NCBI RefSeq assembly: GCF_014639235.1 | Contig: NZ_BMFU01000003.1 | Coordinates: 62,001-126,000 of the forward strand | DNA length: 64,000 nucleotides | Source of the DNA: Paenibacillus silvae | GTDB taxonomy: Bacteria > Bacillota > Bacilli > Paenibacillales > Paenibacillaceae | Direction: 5' to 3' | In this document: one piece after another, positions 1-8,565 of the stretch | How positions within the stretch are numbered: the stretch's first letter is position 1 | Layout of the letters: each line of letters begins with the position of its first letter | Notes under the pieces: generated by a model | Databases searched by the model: none | Seen by the model: the letters and a program-made list of their open reading frames with translations, nothing else | Told to the model about the DNA's origin: nothing | Position numbers and translations under genes: made by a program

Positions 1-591
1 GTCGTACTCCTCCTCCTTCAAAACGGTATACACCCAATCCAGCGGGAACGATCTGGAACGCTCGGTCCCACTTGTCATCTCCAGCCATTCCAGCCCGTAC
101 TCCGACGCTTTGCTCTCACCAACACCAGGCAACTGCATGAGTTCATCCATCGTATGGGGTACAAAAGCGCTAATCAGCCGGAGCAGCCGATTGGTTGCTA
201 CAAAATAAGGAGCTTTACGATCACTTGCAGCCTTCTGCCGCCGCCATGCACACAGATCATCATATAATTGCTCATTCCCATACAGCTCGCTAAAGCAATG
301 CAGCCGCTGCCCCGCATAACTGCGAGGTTTCAGCTCCTCGTTCTCATGATACAATCCTTGCAGCAAAGGACGATACCCCTCGCTCATCTGCATCGCAAGC
401 TGATGACGGTAAATATGCAGTAATTCCTCCCATGAGGTGCCCTCATACCAGATCGTATCTTCGCGATCCCCGGCCTCATACCTGCTCCAGCCCAGATGCC
501 ACATGTTCTCCTCCTCCCCGATCCACAGCTGGGCTATGTCCTCATGTTGATCTGATGTTCTGGATAACTTGTTCATGAAAATGACTTCCAT
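1..591 (-). CDS. HRDC domain-containing protein (3' part cut by window edge)
   Basis: The frame is open from an ATG at 591, behind a GGAGGGG ribosome binding site at about 600-606, to the window edge, so the C-terminus is missing. The translation begins MEVIFMNKLSRTSDQHED. Around residues 120-165 it carries a helical HRDC-like segment (VATNRLLRLISAF, then DELMQLPGVGESKASEYG). HRDC domains bind nucleic acid and occur in RecQ helicases and RNase D, but the visible part has no helicase or nuclease motif. The N-terminal 100 residues are rich in aromatic and acidic residues and are not recognised. The role in the cell is unknown. Confidence 0.7.
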   Translation of the reverse strand, partial: MEVIFMNKLSRTSDQHEDIAQLWIGEEENMWHLGWSRYEAGDREDTIWYEGTSWEELLHIYRHQLAMQMSEGYRPLLQGLYHENEELKPRSYAGQRLHCFSELYGNEQLYDDLCAWRRQKAASDRKAPYFVATNRLLRLISAFVPHTMDELMQLPGVGESKASEYGLEWLEMTSGTERSRSFPLDWVYTVLKEEEYD

Positions 592-660
592 GTATATTCC
601 CCTCCTTATAACGTTGCAGCATATCCGATTAACAAAGCATCGGCTGTCTTCGGACAGCAC

Positions 661-702
661 AAAAAAACACCCCTCCTGCGAAAATGCCGCAAGAGAGGTG
701 CT
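661..702 (-). terminator. Rho-independent terminator of the ROK kinase gene
   Basis: On the minus strand a GC-rich hairpin (arms CACCTCTCTTGCG and CGCAGGAGGGGTG, two mismatches) is followed by seven T. It lies about 70 bp after the kinase stop codon and ends that transcript before the HRDC gene. Confidence 0.8.
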
Positions 703-773
703 TCCTCATTAACCGTGCTATACTGTTGCACCTATCATAACCATAATGGTAAAATTCGTCATCCCTATATTAT

Positions 774-1652
774 CTATCTGGACAAGGACAATTTTGCCAA
801 AGCCAGTGAACCGCATAATCCTGCATTATCTCCCAGACCTGGGGGCACAACATACTGTTCAATCCCCGCATGAAGTGACTTATGCTGTACATACCCCGCG
901 AGCAGTTCCTGCAGTTTGCTTCGCACCATCGGGAACAAATGCTCCTGCTTCATAACACCGCCGCCCATCACGATTTTCTGTGGTGACAGAATCAGCACAT
1001 AATTCATCAATGCGTGTGCAAGATAATGTGCCTCAATCTCCCATGCTTTGTGATCTGACGGCAGTTCATAGGCGGGCTGCCCCCAACGCTTGTTAATGGC
1101 TGGACCTGCTGCCAGACCTTCAAGGCAATCTCCATGATAAGGACAAAAGCCCTCGTAAGCGTCCTCCGGATGTCTGCGTACAATGATATGCCCCATCTCG
1201 GGATGAGACAATCCATGAACCATTTTCCCGCCAACTACAGCTCCCGCACCAATACCTGTACCTACAGTTATATACAGACAGCTATCAAGTCCCTGAGCAG
1301 CTCCCCAGGTCGCTTCCCCCAGAGCAGCACCGTTTACATCCGTATCAAACGTCATAGGCACATCAAAATGTTCCTTGAGTTTGCCAATAATGTTGTACTG
1401 CCCCCAGTGCGGCTTAGGCGTAGTCGTGATATAACCATACGTTGGGCTTCCTTCAATCGGATCAATCGGACCAAAAGAACCTACACCCAATGCTTCAATG
1501 CCTTTGCCTTCAAAAAAAGCAATGACCTGCGCCATCGTCTCCTCTGGCGTGGTTGTAGGAAAGCTTACTCGCTCTAATACCTCTCCGTGCTCCGTACCAA
1601 TGCCGCATACAAATTTGGTTCCGCCTGCTTCAATTGCACCTAAAACTGTCAT
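774..1652 (-). CDS. ROK-family fructokinase
   Basis: 292 residues, the usual length of bacterial ROK fructokinases (B. subtilis YdhR/GmuE group), which phosphorylate fructose to fructose 6-phosphate with ATP in the cytosol. The N-terminal phosphate-binding motif GAIEAGGTKF (residues 5-14) is intact. The probable catalytic base is Asp105 in FDTDVNG. The ROK zinc site is complete: His155 with Cys170, His173 and Cys175 (FCPYHGDC). The gene appears to be transcribed alone, with its own terminator. There is no sugar transporter next to it, so the substrate is inferred from the family only; mannose or glucose kinase activity is possible. Confidence 0.9.
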   Translation of the reverse strand: MTVLGAIEAGGTKFVCGIGTEHGEVLERVSFPTTTPEETMAQVIAFFEGKGIEALGVGSFGPIDPIEGSPTYGYITTTPKPHWGQYNIIGKLKEHFDVPMTFDTDVNGAALGEATWGAAQGLDSCLYITVGTGIGAGAVVGGKMVHGLSHPEMGHIIVRRHPEDAYEGFCPYHGDCLEGLAAGPAINKRWGQPAYELPSDHKAWEIEAHYLAHALMNYVLILSPQKIVMGGGVMKQEHLFPMVRSKLQELLAGYVQHKSLHAGIEQYVVPPGLGDNAGLCGSLALAKLSLSR

Positions 1653-1774
1653 GTTTGCTTCACTCCCAGGTTGGTTTTAATTAGCGCGCTGCTCTTTTGA
1701 GTTTGTGGATTGAATGGTTCGTGAGTAGAAGTTCAATTTGCGGATGCAGACATACAGCATTGTAGACTTGCATC

Positions 1775-2461
1775 TCAGTCACTCACCAGCTTGTTCAGCC
1801 GCTTGAGCAATGTCTGTCTCCAGCTGTCCGAAAGTGCCGGAATGGCTAACAATGTCTGAATCCCCTCCACATTTTGCTTGCCCTGATGCATGATTCGATT
1901 CGCATCAAGGATGGTCATCGAGGTCTGATCCGTGTGTATTTTTCTGAAACGGGATGCCGGAGCAACCTGCCCTTCCTGCAGCACTCGAAAATAAAAGCCT
2001 GTATGTCCACTTTCCTGAAAATAAACGGGCAGCTCCTTGTAATCATACCTTGCTCCCAGCTTGAAACACGGCTGCCTTGGTTGACTGACCTGCACCTGCG
2101 CACCACCTAATTCGAATATATCCCCAATGCGCACCTCTTCTTCAGCACAGCCTGTGACCGTTAGATTCTCTCCAAATGCTCCCCAATCCAACTTGCGATT
2201 CATCAGCTGTTCAAGTGCAGCATAATGGCTGTAATCGTATACACAAACTGCCTTATCCGGACCCCCGTGATGAACAAGGTCCGCCTGAGCATCCCCTGTC
2301 ATTCCTGTGAATGACAGGAACACCGGGGCGGAGACAGGATGTTTCATGATACCGCTCAGCACCTCATGTTTCTGACCGGGTAACGGTCTGGGCTTTCCCA
2401 CATTAATGGCCAGAACCGATGTGTTGTCCTTTTCTGTTGTCAGATCGGATATAGGTGTCAT
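1775..2461 (-). CDS. MOSC domain-containing protein (YiiM-like)
   Basis: About 230 residues. MOSC signatures are LVHHGGPDKAV (about residues 65-75), FGENLTV (about 99-105) and the conserved cysteine in QPRQPCFKLG (about residue 135). MOSC proteins of the YiiM group handle molybdenum cofactor or N-hydroxylated substrates; the substrate here is not known. Three in-frame ATGs follow an AGGAGG at 2470, 2467 and 2461. I chose the last because its spacing (10 nt) is the only one not too short. The upstream glycosidase gene ends 27 bp away, so the two are probably co-transcribed. Confidence 0.85.
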   Translation of the reverse strand: MTPISDLTTEKDNTSVLAINVGKPRPLPGQKHEVLSGIMKHPVSAPVFLSFTGMTGDAQADLVHHGGPDKAVCVYDYSHYAALEQLMNRKLDWGAFGENLTVTGCAEEEVRIGDIFELGGAQVQVSQPRQPCFKLGARYDYKELPVYFQESGHTGFYFRVLQEGQVAPASRFRKIHTDQTSMTILDANRIMHQGKQNVEGIQTLLAIPALSDSWRQTLLKRLNKLVSD

Positions 2462-2487
2462 TTGCATCATACCTCCTGTACTGATTT

Positions 2488-3579
2488 TTATCGGACAGAA
2501 CCGCCGAATACCAATGTGTTACTCAACAGCCGGCCCGGAGACGTCAGCATCTTGCCACTGGCATACAAACCTGAGGATGCACCGCCATCGAGATTCATAG
2601 CCTGCTTGGCCCCCAGCTTCTGCATCACTGCTGCCCATTCTTTCATTGTAGCCCCGGAAACGGTAGCCAGCATTACTGAACCATCTGCCATAATTGCGAT
2701 TCCACTTCTCGCCCCAGATGCATTCAGAATTTTAGGGTCTTTGAAGCCTTCACTTGCCGGATTTACAGCAATTTTTCCGTCCTTGACCAGACGTGGACCA
2801 GCCCCAACCGCCGTAACGACCTCCTGCCAGGGAATATCCTGCCCGGCTGCGTTAGTGTATCTGTAATTCATCTCCACGGTGGAACCTACAGTGAAACGAT
2901 CCGACATAGATTTCTCATTGCCTGTAAATACAAGCACAGAACCGTTCTTTGGAATAGCAACATTGGAGTTTGGTACTTTTTTGATAACTACCCCTTTCTC
3001 CATAATCACTGCGGTGCCTCCTTTAAAACCAACGTTTGCACCGCGCTCTGGCGTATACAAAATGCTGATGCTTGAAGTTGCTGAAGGCGTGCGATTAATA
3101 AACGTTGCGTACCAGCTGCGTGATTTTCCGTTCGTATCCGTAACCTTTCCGGTCAAGCTTACTTGAAGTGAATCCATAATTGCTGTACCATCTGCTTTAA
3201 ATCCGATTGAAGTGCCATATCTTCCTATATGTATAACTTTTCCATTTGCTATTAACATGCCGTATGGGTCTGGTGCTCCTTGATAGGCTTCAAAAAAAGC
3301 TCCGTTGATTGCAGCTTGTGCACCATATGCCTTCACGATGGATGGCAACGTTGCTGTCTGGCCCACCTGCTTCTTGGCAAGTCCTACTGTAACGGGTGTA
3401 CCTTTGGGAATACTTACGGTCTGCACACTAAAGCTGCGTCCTGCTGCGTTTACTTTCTGTACTTTGGAACTAATCGCGGCTTTGGCCTCCGCCGTCTGCG
3501 GTGCACTTACGGCCCCCGAAAGCAATACGGGCAAAGCCAGGACGAGGGCCAACGCCCCGGTCCACCACTTTTTACTCAT
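2488..3579 (-). CDS. Secreted phosphodiester glycosidase (NAGPA domain) family protein
   Basis: 363 residues from the ATG at 3579, which has AGGAG ten bases upstream. An earlier in-frame ATG at 3627 would overlap the exonuclease gene and has no binding site. The N-terminus is a signal peptide (SKKWWTGALALVLALPVLL followed by an AEAKA-type cleavage region). The mature part matches the NAGPA/DUF2233 fold: INGAFFEA near residue 95, GARSGIAI near 285 and the hallmark NLDGGASSGLY near 330. Relatives cleave phosphodiester-linked sugars or autolysin-linked glycans outside the cell. It sits between an exonuclease gene and a MOSC gene with short gaps; no functional link is evident. Confidence 0.85.
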   Translation of the reverse strand: MSKKWWTGALALVLALPVLLSGAVSAPQTAEAKAAISSKVQKVNAAGRSFSVQTVSIPKGTPVTVGLAKKQVGQTATLPSIVKAYGAQAAINGAFFEAYQGAPDPYGMLIANGKVIHIGRYGTSIGFKADGTAIMDSLQVSLTGKVTDTNGKSRSWYATFINRTPSATSSISILYTPERGANVGFKGGTAVIMEKGVVIKKVPNSNVAIPKNGSVLVFTGNEKSMSDRFTVGSTVEMNYRYTNAAGQDIPWQEVVTAVGAGPRLVKDGKIAVNPASEGFKDPKILNASGARSGIAIMADGSVMLATVSGATMKEWAAVMQKLGAKQAMNLDGGASSGLYASGKMLTSPGRLLSNTLVFGGSVR

Positions 3580-3602
3580 TCTGTCCATTCTCCTGCTGCT
3601 CG

Positions 3603-4496
3603 TCATCCAATTGCCACTCCCATCCAAGAGCCAAGGCTCTTCATCTCAAGTTGTTCAAACTTGTCCATCACCGTATCGGGGTCCAGACGTAATTCACAGC
3701 CTTCCAGCGTACAGGCCACCGGAACAGCACAATGAATCTCTGCCAGTTTGCGGGACAGATGAAGCATATCAAGATCACTCTCGATTTTTTTGCGTACTGA
3801 AGGGGTTAGCTGATCCAGATTGTTCAAAATGCCTTCGATCGAGCCGTACTCTTGTACCAGCTTCAAAGCCGTCTTCTCACCAATGCCTCGCACACCGGGA
3901 TAATTGTCGCTGGCATCTCCCATCAACCCCTTCATGTCAATGATCTGACGCGGGGTTAATTGTTTCTCGGCCATCAGCGTTTCCGGATTGTACACCATGT
4001 AGTTGCCGTGACCTTTTTTCATAATAATAATACTCGTCCGGTCATTAATCAGCTGTAACATATCATGGTCACCGGTAAGCACCATCACATTCAGATCGGT
4101 CTCTTCGGTGTAATGCTTGGCAAGCGTGCCAATACAATCGTCTGCCTCATATCCCGCAGCACCGATATTTGGAATGTTCAGGCTGTCCATCACTTCCTTA
4201 ATCAAAGCAAACTGTGGGATAAGATCATCCGGAGCTTCCGCCCGATTCCCTTTGTACGCCGCATACTCTTCACCGCGAAACGTCTTGCCTCCCATATCCC
4301 AGCAGCAGATCACATGGCTTGGTCCAAAGGTCTGAACTGCATCCCAGAAATAACGGATAAAACCATAGACTGCATTGGTTGGAAGTCCTGCCTTTGTGCG
4401 TCTGATATATCCGCTTGCAGCTGTTGCATAGTACGCACGGAACAACACTGCCATACCGTCTACCAGTAACAAAGTAGGTTCATTACGTTGATTCAC
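3603..4496 (-). CDS. 5'-3' exonuclease (PolI 5'-nuclease domain, YpcP/ExoIX-like)
   Basis: 297 residues, the size of stand-alone FEN-type exonucleases (B. subtilis YpcP is about 296). It acts on 5' flaps and RNA primers during replication and repair. Metal-binding acidic residues are seen in LLLVDGMAVLFRAYYA (start), GYEADDCIG, LTGDHDMLQ and GLMGDASDN, followed by the DNA-binding H3TH motif PGVRGIGEKTALKL. No polymerase domain is attached. The start is a GTG at 4496 with AAGGAGAG upstream at a rather long spacing. It is the first gene of a likely exonuclease-glycosidase-MOSC transcript. Confidence 0.9.
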   Translation of the reverse strand: MNQRNEPTLLLVDGMAVLFRAYYATAASGYIRRTKAGLPTNAVYGFIRYFWDAVQTFGPSHVICCWDMGGKTFRGEEYAAYKGNRAEAPDDLIPQFALIKEVMDSLNIPNIGAAGYEADDCIGTLAKHYTEETDLNVMVLTGDHDMLQLINDRTSIIIMKKGHGNYMVYNPETLMAEKQLTPRQIIDMKGLMGDASDNYPGVRGIGEKTALKLVQEYGSIEGILNNLDQLTPSVRKKIESDLDMLHLSRKLAEIHCAVPVACTLEGCELRLDPDTVMDKFEQLEMKSLGSWMGVAIG

Positions 4497-4650
4497 TTGA
4501 ATTTACTCTCTCCTTGATCTATGCAAGCTGAACAATACATCCAATATCCAGCTCCAATAGCATGTATAAAATATCGAAACTAATTCTATCATCTTGGCAG
4601 GGTTACGCCAACCCTCATTATAGCATAGTTGCACCTGCCCGGATTCAACC

Positions 4651-4683
4651 AAAAAAGCCCTGAATGTTGAACAATTCAAGGCT
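4651..4683 (-). terminator. Terminator of the YusI-like gene
   Basis: A minus-strand hairpin (AGCCTTGAAT with ATTCAGGGCT, one mismatch) is followed by six T, 60 bp after the stop of the gene at 4742-5107. Confidence 0.8.
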
Positions 4684-4741
4684 AATTTGGTATTTACTCA
4701 TGGATCTCGCAATTTGCACATATCGTGATCAAAATATGGAT

Positions 4742-5107
4742 TTATGCGTTGTTCCACTCCTGCTCAAACGTCTCTTCCTTGAAGCCAACCGTCACTCGCT
4801 CACCATCGGTTACGATAGGGCGTTTGATGAGGCGGCCGTTGGAAGCGAGCAAGCCGATCTGCTCCTCCTTGGACATGCCTGGCAGCTTGTCCTTCAGCTG
4901 CTGCTCCTTATATACTTCGCCACTGGTATTAAAAAACTTTTTCACTTCCAGTCCGCTCTGCTGGATCAATTTGGTTAACTCATCCTGTGTTGGCGGTGTA
5001 TCAAAAATAGGAATCAGCTCCAGCTCATGTCCTTTGGCTTCAAGCCATTTTACCGCTTTGCGGCATGTGCCGCATTTGCTATACTGGTAAACTTTTAAGT
5101 TGGTCAT
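4742..5107 (-). CDS. ArsC/Spx-fold thioredoxin-like protein (YusI-like)
   Basis: 121 residues, the full length of the ArsC/Spx/YffB family. Cys12 and Cys15 form the CGTC redox motif in YSKCGTCRKAVKWL. The segment TNGRLIKRPIVTDGERVTVGF is typical of the family's C-terminal half. Spx itself binds RNA polymerase; this protein looks closer to B. subtilis YusI, annotated as arsenate-reductase-like with no proven activity. The ATG has GGAGGAAC upstream and the gene is flanked by its own terminator, so it is probably monocistronic. Confidence 0.88.
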   Translation of the reverse strand: MTNLKVYQYSKCGTCRKAVKWLEAKGHELELIPIFDTPPTQDELTKLIQQSGLEVKKFFNTSGEVYKEQQLKDKLPGMSKEEQIGLLASNGRLIKRPIVTDGERVTVGFKEETFEQEWNNA

Positions 5108-5328
5108 GGTTAATGTTCCTCCATCCGCTAGGTAGGCTCAGGTTTCGGTCTCTCGCTTCCCTTGGTTTGCTCCGCAAATCCAAAAGTCGCTCCATCCCGA
5201 TACCCTCGCCCTGCAACTTTTTTTTGTGCCAATGAGGGCTCATCGCCCTTCATTCTGCCTTTACTTTTTCAATTCAACACTGCCTGACAAGGGCATGTTG
5301 AAGCCTCTATTGCCTAGAGCCAGAACAA
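5108..5328. other. Intergenic stretch upstream of the YusI-like gene
   Basis: No coding potential on either strand. A weak hairpin lies at about 5231-5256 (AATGAGGGC with GCCCTTCATT, one bulge) near a T8 run. I could not assign it to a transcript. The promoter of the YusI-like gene must lie here, but no clear -35/-10 pair stands out. Confidence 0.4.
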
Positions 5329-5633
5329 CCTTAGATGCTTTTGAAGTCTCTTTAGCCTGCGGCGTGTCGTTCAGGGACTTTGCTTCCTGCACTCTCAAAG
5401 GCTAAAACCTTAGATGCTTTAAAGTCTCTTTAGCCTGCGGCGTGTCGTTAAGGGCTTCGCCTCCTGCACTGCAAAGGCTAAAACCTTAGATGCTTTTGAA
5501 GTCTCTTTAGCCTGCGGCGTGTCGTTAAGGGCTTCGCCTCCTGCACTGCAAAGGCTAAAACCTTAGAAGCTTCCAAGTCTCTTTAGCCTGCGGCGTGTTG
5601 TTCAGGCGCTTTTCTTCCTGAACGAAAAGAATT
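5329..5633. repeat. Four tandem non-coding repeats of 76-79 bp
   Basis: Units begin with CCTTAGATGCTT or a close variant at 5329, 5408, 5484 and 5561 (periods 79, 76 and 77). Units two and three are almost identical; the first and last are diverged. Each contains TTTAGCCTGCGGCGTGT followed by a pyrimidine-rich stretch and GGCTAAA. The arms GGCTAAA and TTTAGCC pair across and within units, giving alternative hairpins. Variable, non-triplet unit length rules out a repeated protein segment. The array ends at the stop codon of the RluA-type gene, so it would form the 3' end of that operon's mRNA. Confidence 0.9.
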
Positions 5634-6617
5634 TTACAGCTTTTCTCGCGGGCATGCTTCGGCATCTAAACGTTTCTCCAGTTCGGCCATATCTGGCGGA
5701 AATGGCGCCTGGAACGTCATGCGTTCGCGAGAAATCGGATGCTCAAACGTCAGCTCACAGGCATGCAGTGCCTGGCGCCCGATCCATGTATCCCGTTCTT
5801 CCCGAACAAGCATCGTCTGCTCATCGACCTGATGCACAGGCAGTGTTTTATACATGCGATCACCGATCAATGGACAGCCGATGGACGTCATATGTACCCG
5901 GATCTGATGTGTCCGTCCACTTTCCAGCTTGAGACTTACCGCACTCGCTGTGCCGTCCGCCCAGCGCGTCAACGTTGTATACAGCGTTCTCGCGGCATAC
6001 CCGTCAGGTGTAACGATACGGCGATGCGGCTCTTCGGGATCACGATCGATCGGACCATCAATTGCTCCCTGTTCAGGAACAGGACTGCCATGAACCAGTG
6101 CAATATATTTTTTATCCACCGTGCCTGCAATCATTTGCTCCGACACATGCTGGTGCACATAAGGATTTTTGGCAATCGCCAGCACACCGGATGTTTCCTG
6201 ATCCAGTCGGTGAATCGGCCGAAAGCGGACTTTTTCACCTTTTTTCTGCCAATAATGCACCACACCATTTGCCAGCGTACCTGTGTAATGTCCATGTGTC
6301 GGATGTACGATAATGCCCGCATCCTTGTTTACAATCAGCAGATGGTCATCTTCATACAGCACGGTGAATGGAATATCCTCAGGCAAAATATCATCCGATT
6401 CCTCCTGCTCCATCCGCACCTCCACCAGATCACCTGCACTCACCTTTACACTGATGTATACCCGTTCCCCATTGAGCATGACACCCTGCTCTGTTAATTT
6501 GATTTTGGACAAAAGCTTGCGCGATACCTGCAGCCGCTTCTGAAGCACGGTCTTCAGCAGCCAGCCGTCCTCCACTTCGGTAACCCTGTAAGTAATCGGC
6601 GCGTAATACTGGCTCAT
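5634..6617 (-). CDS. RluA-family 23S rRNA/tRNA pseudouridine synthase
   Basis: 327 residues. An S4-like RNA-binding region occupies about residues 15-75 (SRKLLSKIKLTEQGVMLNG). The catalytic domain follows, with the RluA signature HRLDQETSG and catalytic Asp139. KLESGRTHQIRVH near residue 230 is the second family motif. The enzyme isomerises specific uridines in rRNA or tRNA; the target cannot be read from sequence. Its ATG overlaps the stop codon of the upstream adenosyltransferase gene by four bases (ATGA), so it is translationally coupled as the last gene of the operon. The tandem repeat array starts right after its stop. Confidence 0.92.
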   Translation of the reverse strand: MSQYYAPITYRVTEVEDGWLLKTVLQKRLQVSRKLLSKIKLTEQGVMLNGERVYISVKVSAGDLVEVRMEQEESDDILPEDIPFTVLYEDDHLLIVNKDAGIIVHPTHGHYTGTLANGVVHYWQKKGEKVRFRPIHRLDQETSGVLAIAKNPYVHQHVSEQMIAGTVDKKYIALVHGSPVPEQGAIDGPIDRDPEEPHRRIVTPDGYAARTLYTTLTRWADGTASAVSLKLESGRTHQIRVHMTSIGCPLIGDRMYKTLPVHQVDEQTMLVREERDTWIGRQALHACELTFEHPISRERMTFQAPFPPDMAELEKRLDAEACPREKL

Positions 6618-7192
6618 TCTTTGCGGCGGAATACTTTTTTGCTCCGCACATATTCAATATCAGCAACTTGTTGTCTCGCATTGGCTGTCCGTGCCACAAC
6701 AAAGAAATAATCCGACAAACGATTCAAATACCGTCGCACCGACGGGTTAATATCGGTATGCTGTCCCAGCGTAACAGTACGGCGCTCTGCACGGCGGCAT
6801 ACGGTACGGCAAACATGCAGTGCAGATGAGAGCTGACTCCCTCCCGGGATAATAAAACGCTCCACTTTAGGGTTCTCGGAATCATACTGATCAATCCACT
6901 GCTCCAGACGTGTGACCATCTCATCCCGTACTTTATATTTTGTTTCACTAATACGTACAAATGCCAGGTCCGATCCGCAGTCAAACAGCTCCTGCTGCAC
7001 TTCCAGCAGATGCTCCCGCAGGTCCTCGAAATCCCCATTCGCCGCATCGATCAAACTAATCGCTTGACCCACAAAACAATTTAATTCATCAATCGTACCG
7101 TAAGCCTCTACCCGATCATCATCCTTGATAACCCTGCCGCCGATAACCGAAGTTTGGCCTTCATCACCGGTTCTCGTATAGATCCCCATCAT
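6614..7192 (-). CDS. PduO-type cob(I)alamin adenosyltransferase
   Basis: About 192 residues. It transfers the 5'-deoxyadenosyl group from ATP to cob(I)alamin, the last step in making coenzyme B12. The ATP-binding N-terminus is IYTRTGDEGQTS. Later motifs are VEAYGTIDELNCFVG, FIIPGGS, and HVCRTVCRRAERR near residue 135 followed by RYLNRLSDYFFVVAR, all diagnostic of the PduO family (B. subtilis YvqK). The start is one of two adjacent ATGs (7192 or 7189) behind GGAGGGG; an upstream in-frame ATG at 7210 precedes that site and is unlikely. The downstream RluA gene overlaps it and the CobU-like gene is 83 bp upstream. Confidence 0.9.
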   Translation of the reverse strand: MMGIYTRTGDEGQTSVIGGRVIKDDDRVEAYGTIDELNCFVGQAISLIDAANGDFEDLREHLLEVQQELFDCGSDLAFVRISETKYKVRDEMVTRLEQWIDQYDSENPKVERFIIPGGSQLSSALHVCRTVCRRAERRTVTLGQHTDINPSVRRYLNRLSDYFFVVARTANARQQVADIEYVRSKKVFRRKE

Positions 7193-7274
7193 AACCCCTC
7201 CAATTGTCAATTTGAGTGATCACACACATGCTGGCGCTTCTCTAACCGAACATGCTGCTTTCATCTTATCTTCC

Positions 7275-7811
7275 CTAATCTTCATACCGTACTTGTTGAG
7301 CCTTGAGATCAATAACAAGACCGGAAACCAGCATATACATTTGCTCCGCATGTGTCTGCAGAATCCGGTTAACCGAGGCCATTCTCGCGGCAAAAATACG
7401 TTCTTCCTCTGATGGATACAAGCTTCCATGCATCTCATTCGTGATCACCAGAATTTTGCCCTGATAGGATAGCAAGGCATCAAGCAAATGCTGCGTTTCC
7501 AGTCGTTGTTGATCAAGGTCTTCTGCTGCTCTGAAGCCAGCCGCCATCCAGGATGTCAGACTATCCACGATAACGATGCGCTGATCCGCCAGAAACAGAT
7601 TGGACTCCCGATTGATCTGTGTCACAAGCTCAGCAAGCCTAAACCCGTTTCCTGCCTGAATCGCACGATAGTGAGCGGATGGCAATTCGGGAATAACGGG
7701 ATCATGATCACCAGTGGACAGATAGACACCTTCCCGGCTGATTTGAGCCGCGTATTTCAGCGCAAAGCGCGTTTTTCCACTGCCTATGCCGCCTGTGACC
7801 GTAATTAACAA
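7275..7811 (-). CDS. CobU/CobP-like adenosylcobinamide kinase/guanylyltransferase
   Basis: About 178 residues. The P-loop VTGGIGSGKTRFA lies at the N-terminus, with VDSLTSW and ITNEMHGSLYPSEEERIF later, matching the CobU family that phosphorylates and guanylylates adenosylcobinamide in B12 assembly or salvage. The start is uncertain. An ATG at 7832 has no ribosome binding site, while a TTG at 7811 sits just after an AAGGGGGGGGGCGGA purine tract and puts the P-loop at the usual distance; I favour TTG. The guanylyltransferase part looks short and divergent. It lies between a lipoprotein gene and the adenosyltransferase gene in one operon. Confidence 0.75.
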   Translation of the reverse strand: MLITVTGGIGSGKTRFALKYAAQISREGVYLSTGDHDPVIPELPSAHYRAIQAGNGFRLAELVTQINRESNLFLADQRIVIVDSLTSWMAAGFRAAEDLDQQRLETQHLLDALLSYQGKILVITNEMHGSLYPSEEERIFAARMASVNRILQTHAEQMYMLVSGLVIDLKAQQVRYED

Positions 7812-7850
7812 TCCGCCCCCCCCCTTCCACATCTGCTCTGAATTAAAATC

Positions 7851-8402
7851 TTATTCCGTTAGTGCCTTCAGCACTTTTTTCGACTCTTCAATGTTAGCCG
7901 CTGACAAAGGAATGGTAGCGAATAAGTTGCTTGGTGCATAGTTCACATCTTTAAACATTTGCATGTCTTCCAGCGGGATGCCGTACAGATGGGTTTCCTT
8001 TTTCATGTCGGAGCCATCATCGCCCTTCCCTTTTTCGACCAGTACAGACCCTTCAAACACACCACGCTCGTATTTCTTGGCATCAAAGGTATCGTCCAGC
8101 GGAACATTCGAGCCATTCTGACCATACTGCTTCATATCATTCTCAGGCAAAATAAAGATGTCGTGGCTGCCTGCTGCATATTCAACCAATATTTTTTGTA
8201 CATCGTACATAGCACTCGTAATAATCTCCACTTTAGGCTCGTCGCCGAGCTTTTTCTGCAAATTTTCCTGCAGCTGCTCAGAAATGCCCGATGGATTGCC
8301 CTGGTTATCAATGATAAACACCGTAAATCCATCCTTGCCCCCGCATCCGGCTAATAAGAAAATAAGTGAAACCATTGCCATTAGTCCCCAAAATCTCTTC
8401 AT
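7851..8402 (-). CDS. Lipoprotein of unknown function
   Basis: 183 residues with a lipoprotein signal peptide ending in the lipobox LLAGC (Cys20), so the mature protein is anchored outside the membrane. The ATG follows AAAGGGGGAG. The mature part (FTVFIIDNQGNPSGISEQLQ, then HDIFILPENDMKQYG) vaguely resembles one lobe of a substrate-binding protein, but it is far too short for a full ABC receptor and I do not recognise the family. Its gene ends only 19 bp before the CobU-like ATG. That suggests one operon with the B12 genes, though a B12 role is inference from position alone. Confidence 0.7.
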   Translation of the reverse strand: MKRFWGLMAMVSLIFLLAGCGGKDGFTVFIIDNQGNPSGISEQLQENLQKKLGDEPKVEIITSAMYDVQKILVEYAAGSHDIFILPENDMKQYGQNGSNVPLDDTFDAKKYERGVFEGSVLVEKGKGDDGSDMKKETHLYGIPLEDMQMFKDVNYAPSNLFATIPLSAANIEESKKVLKALTE

Positions 8403-8565
8403 TCCAGCTCCCCCTTTAGTCTCCTATGTCCAATATATCACAATTGTTCCACGCAAAAAAATAACAGTACTGCTCCACCTTAATAACATGCTGCACAGCA
8501 AAAAGAGACCCTCTCGGATCCCCTTCTGCGACGTGATATATCGGCATATTCGTCCCAAGCGAAAA

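Noticed and set aside
5329..5633. CRISPR array
   Set aside because: The units are contiguous 76-79 bp tandem copies with no unique spacers, and no cas gene is present.
8403..8565. Terminator of the Spo0E-like gene near 8505-8520
   Set aside because: Only a 5-bp stem (GATCC/GGGTC) before TCTTTTT; too weak to list as a feature.
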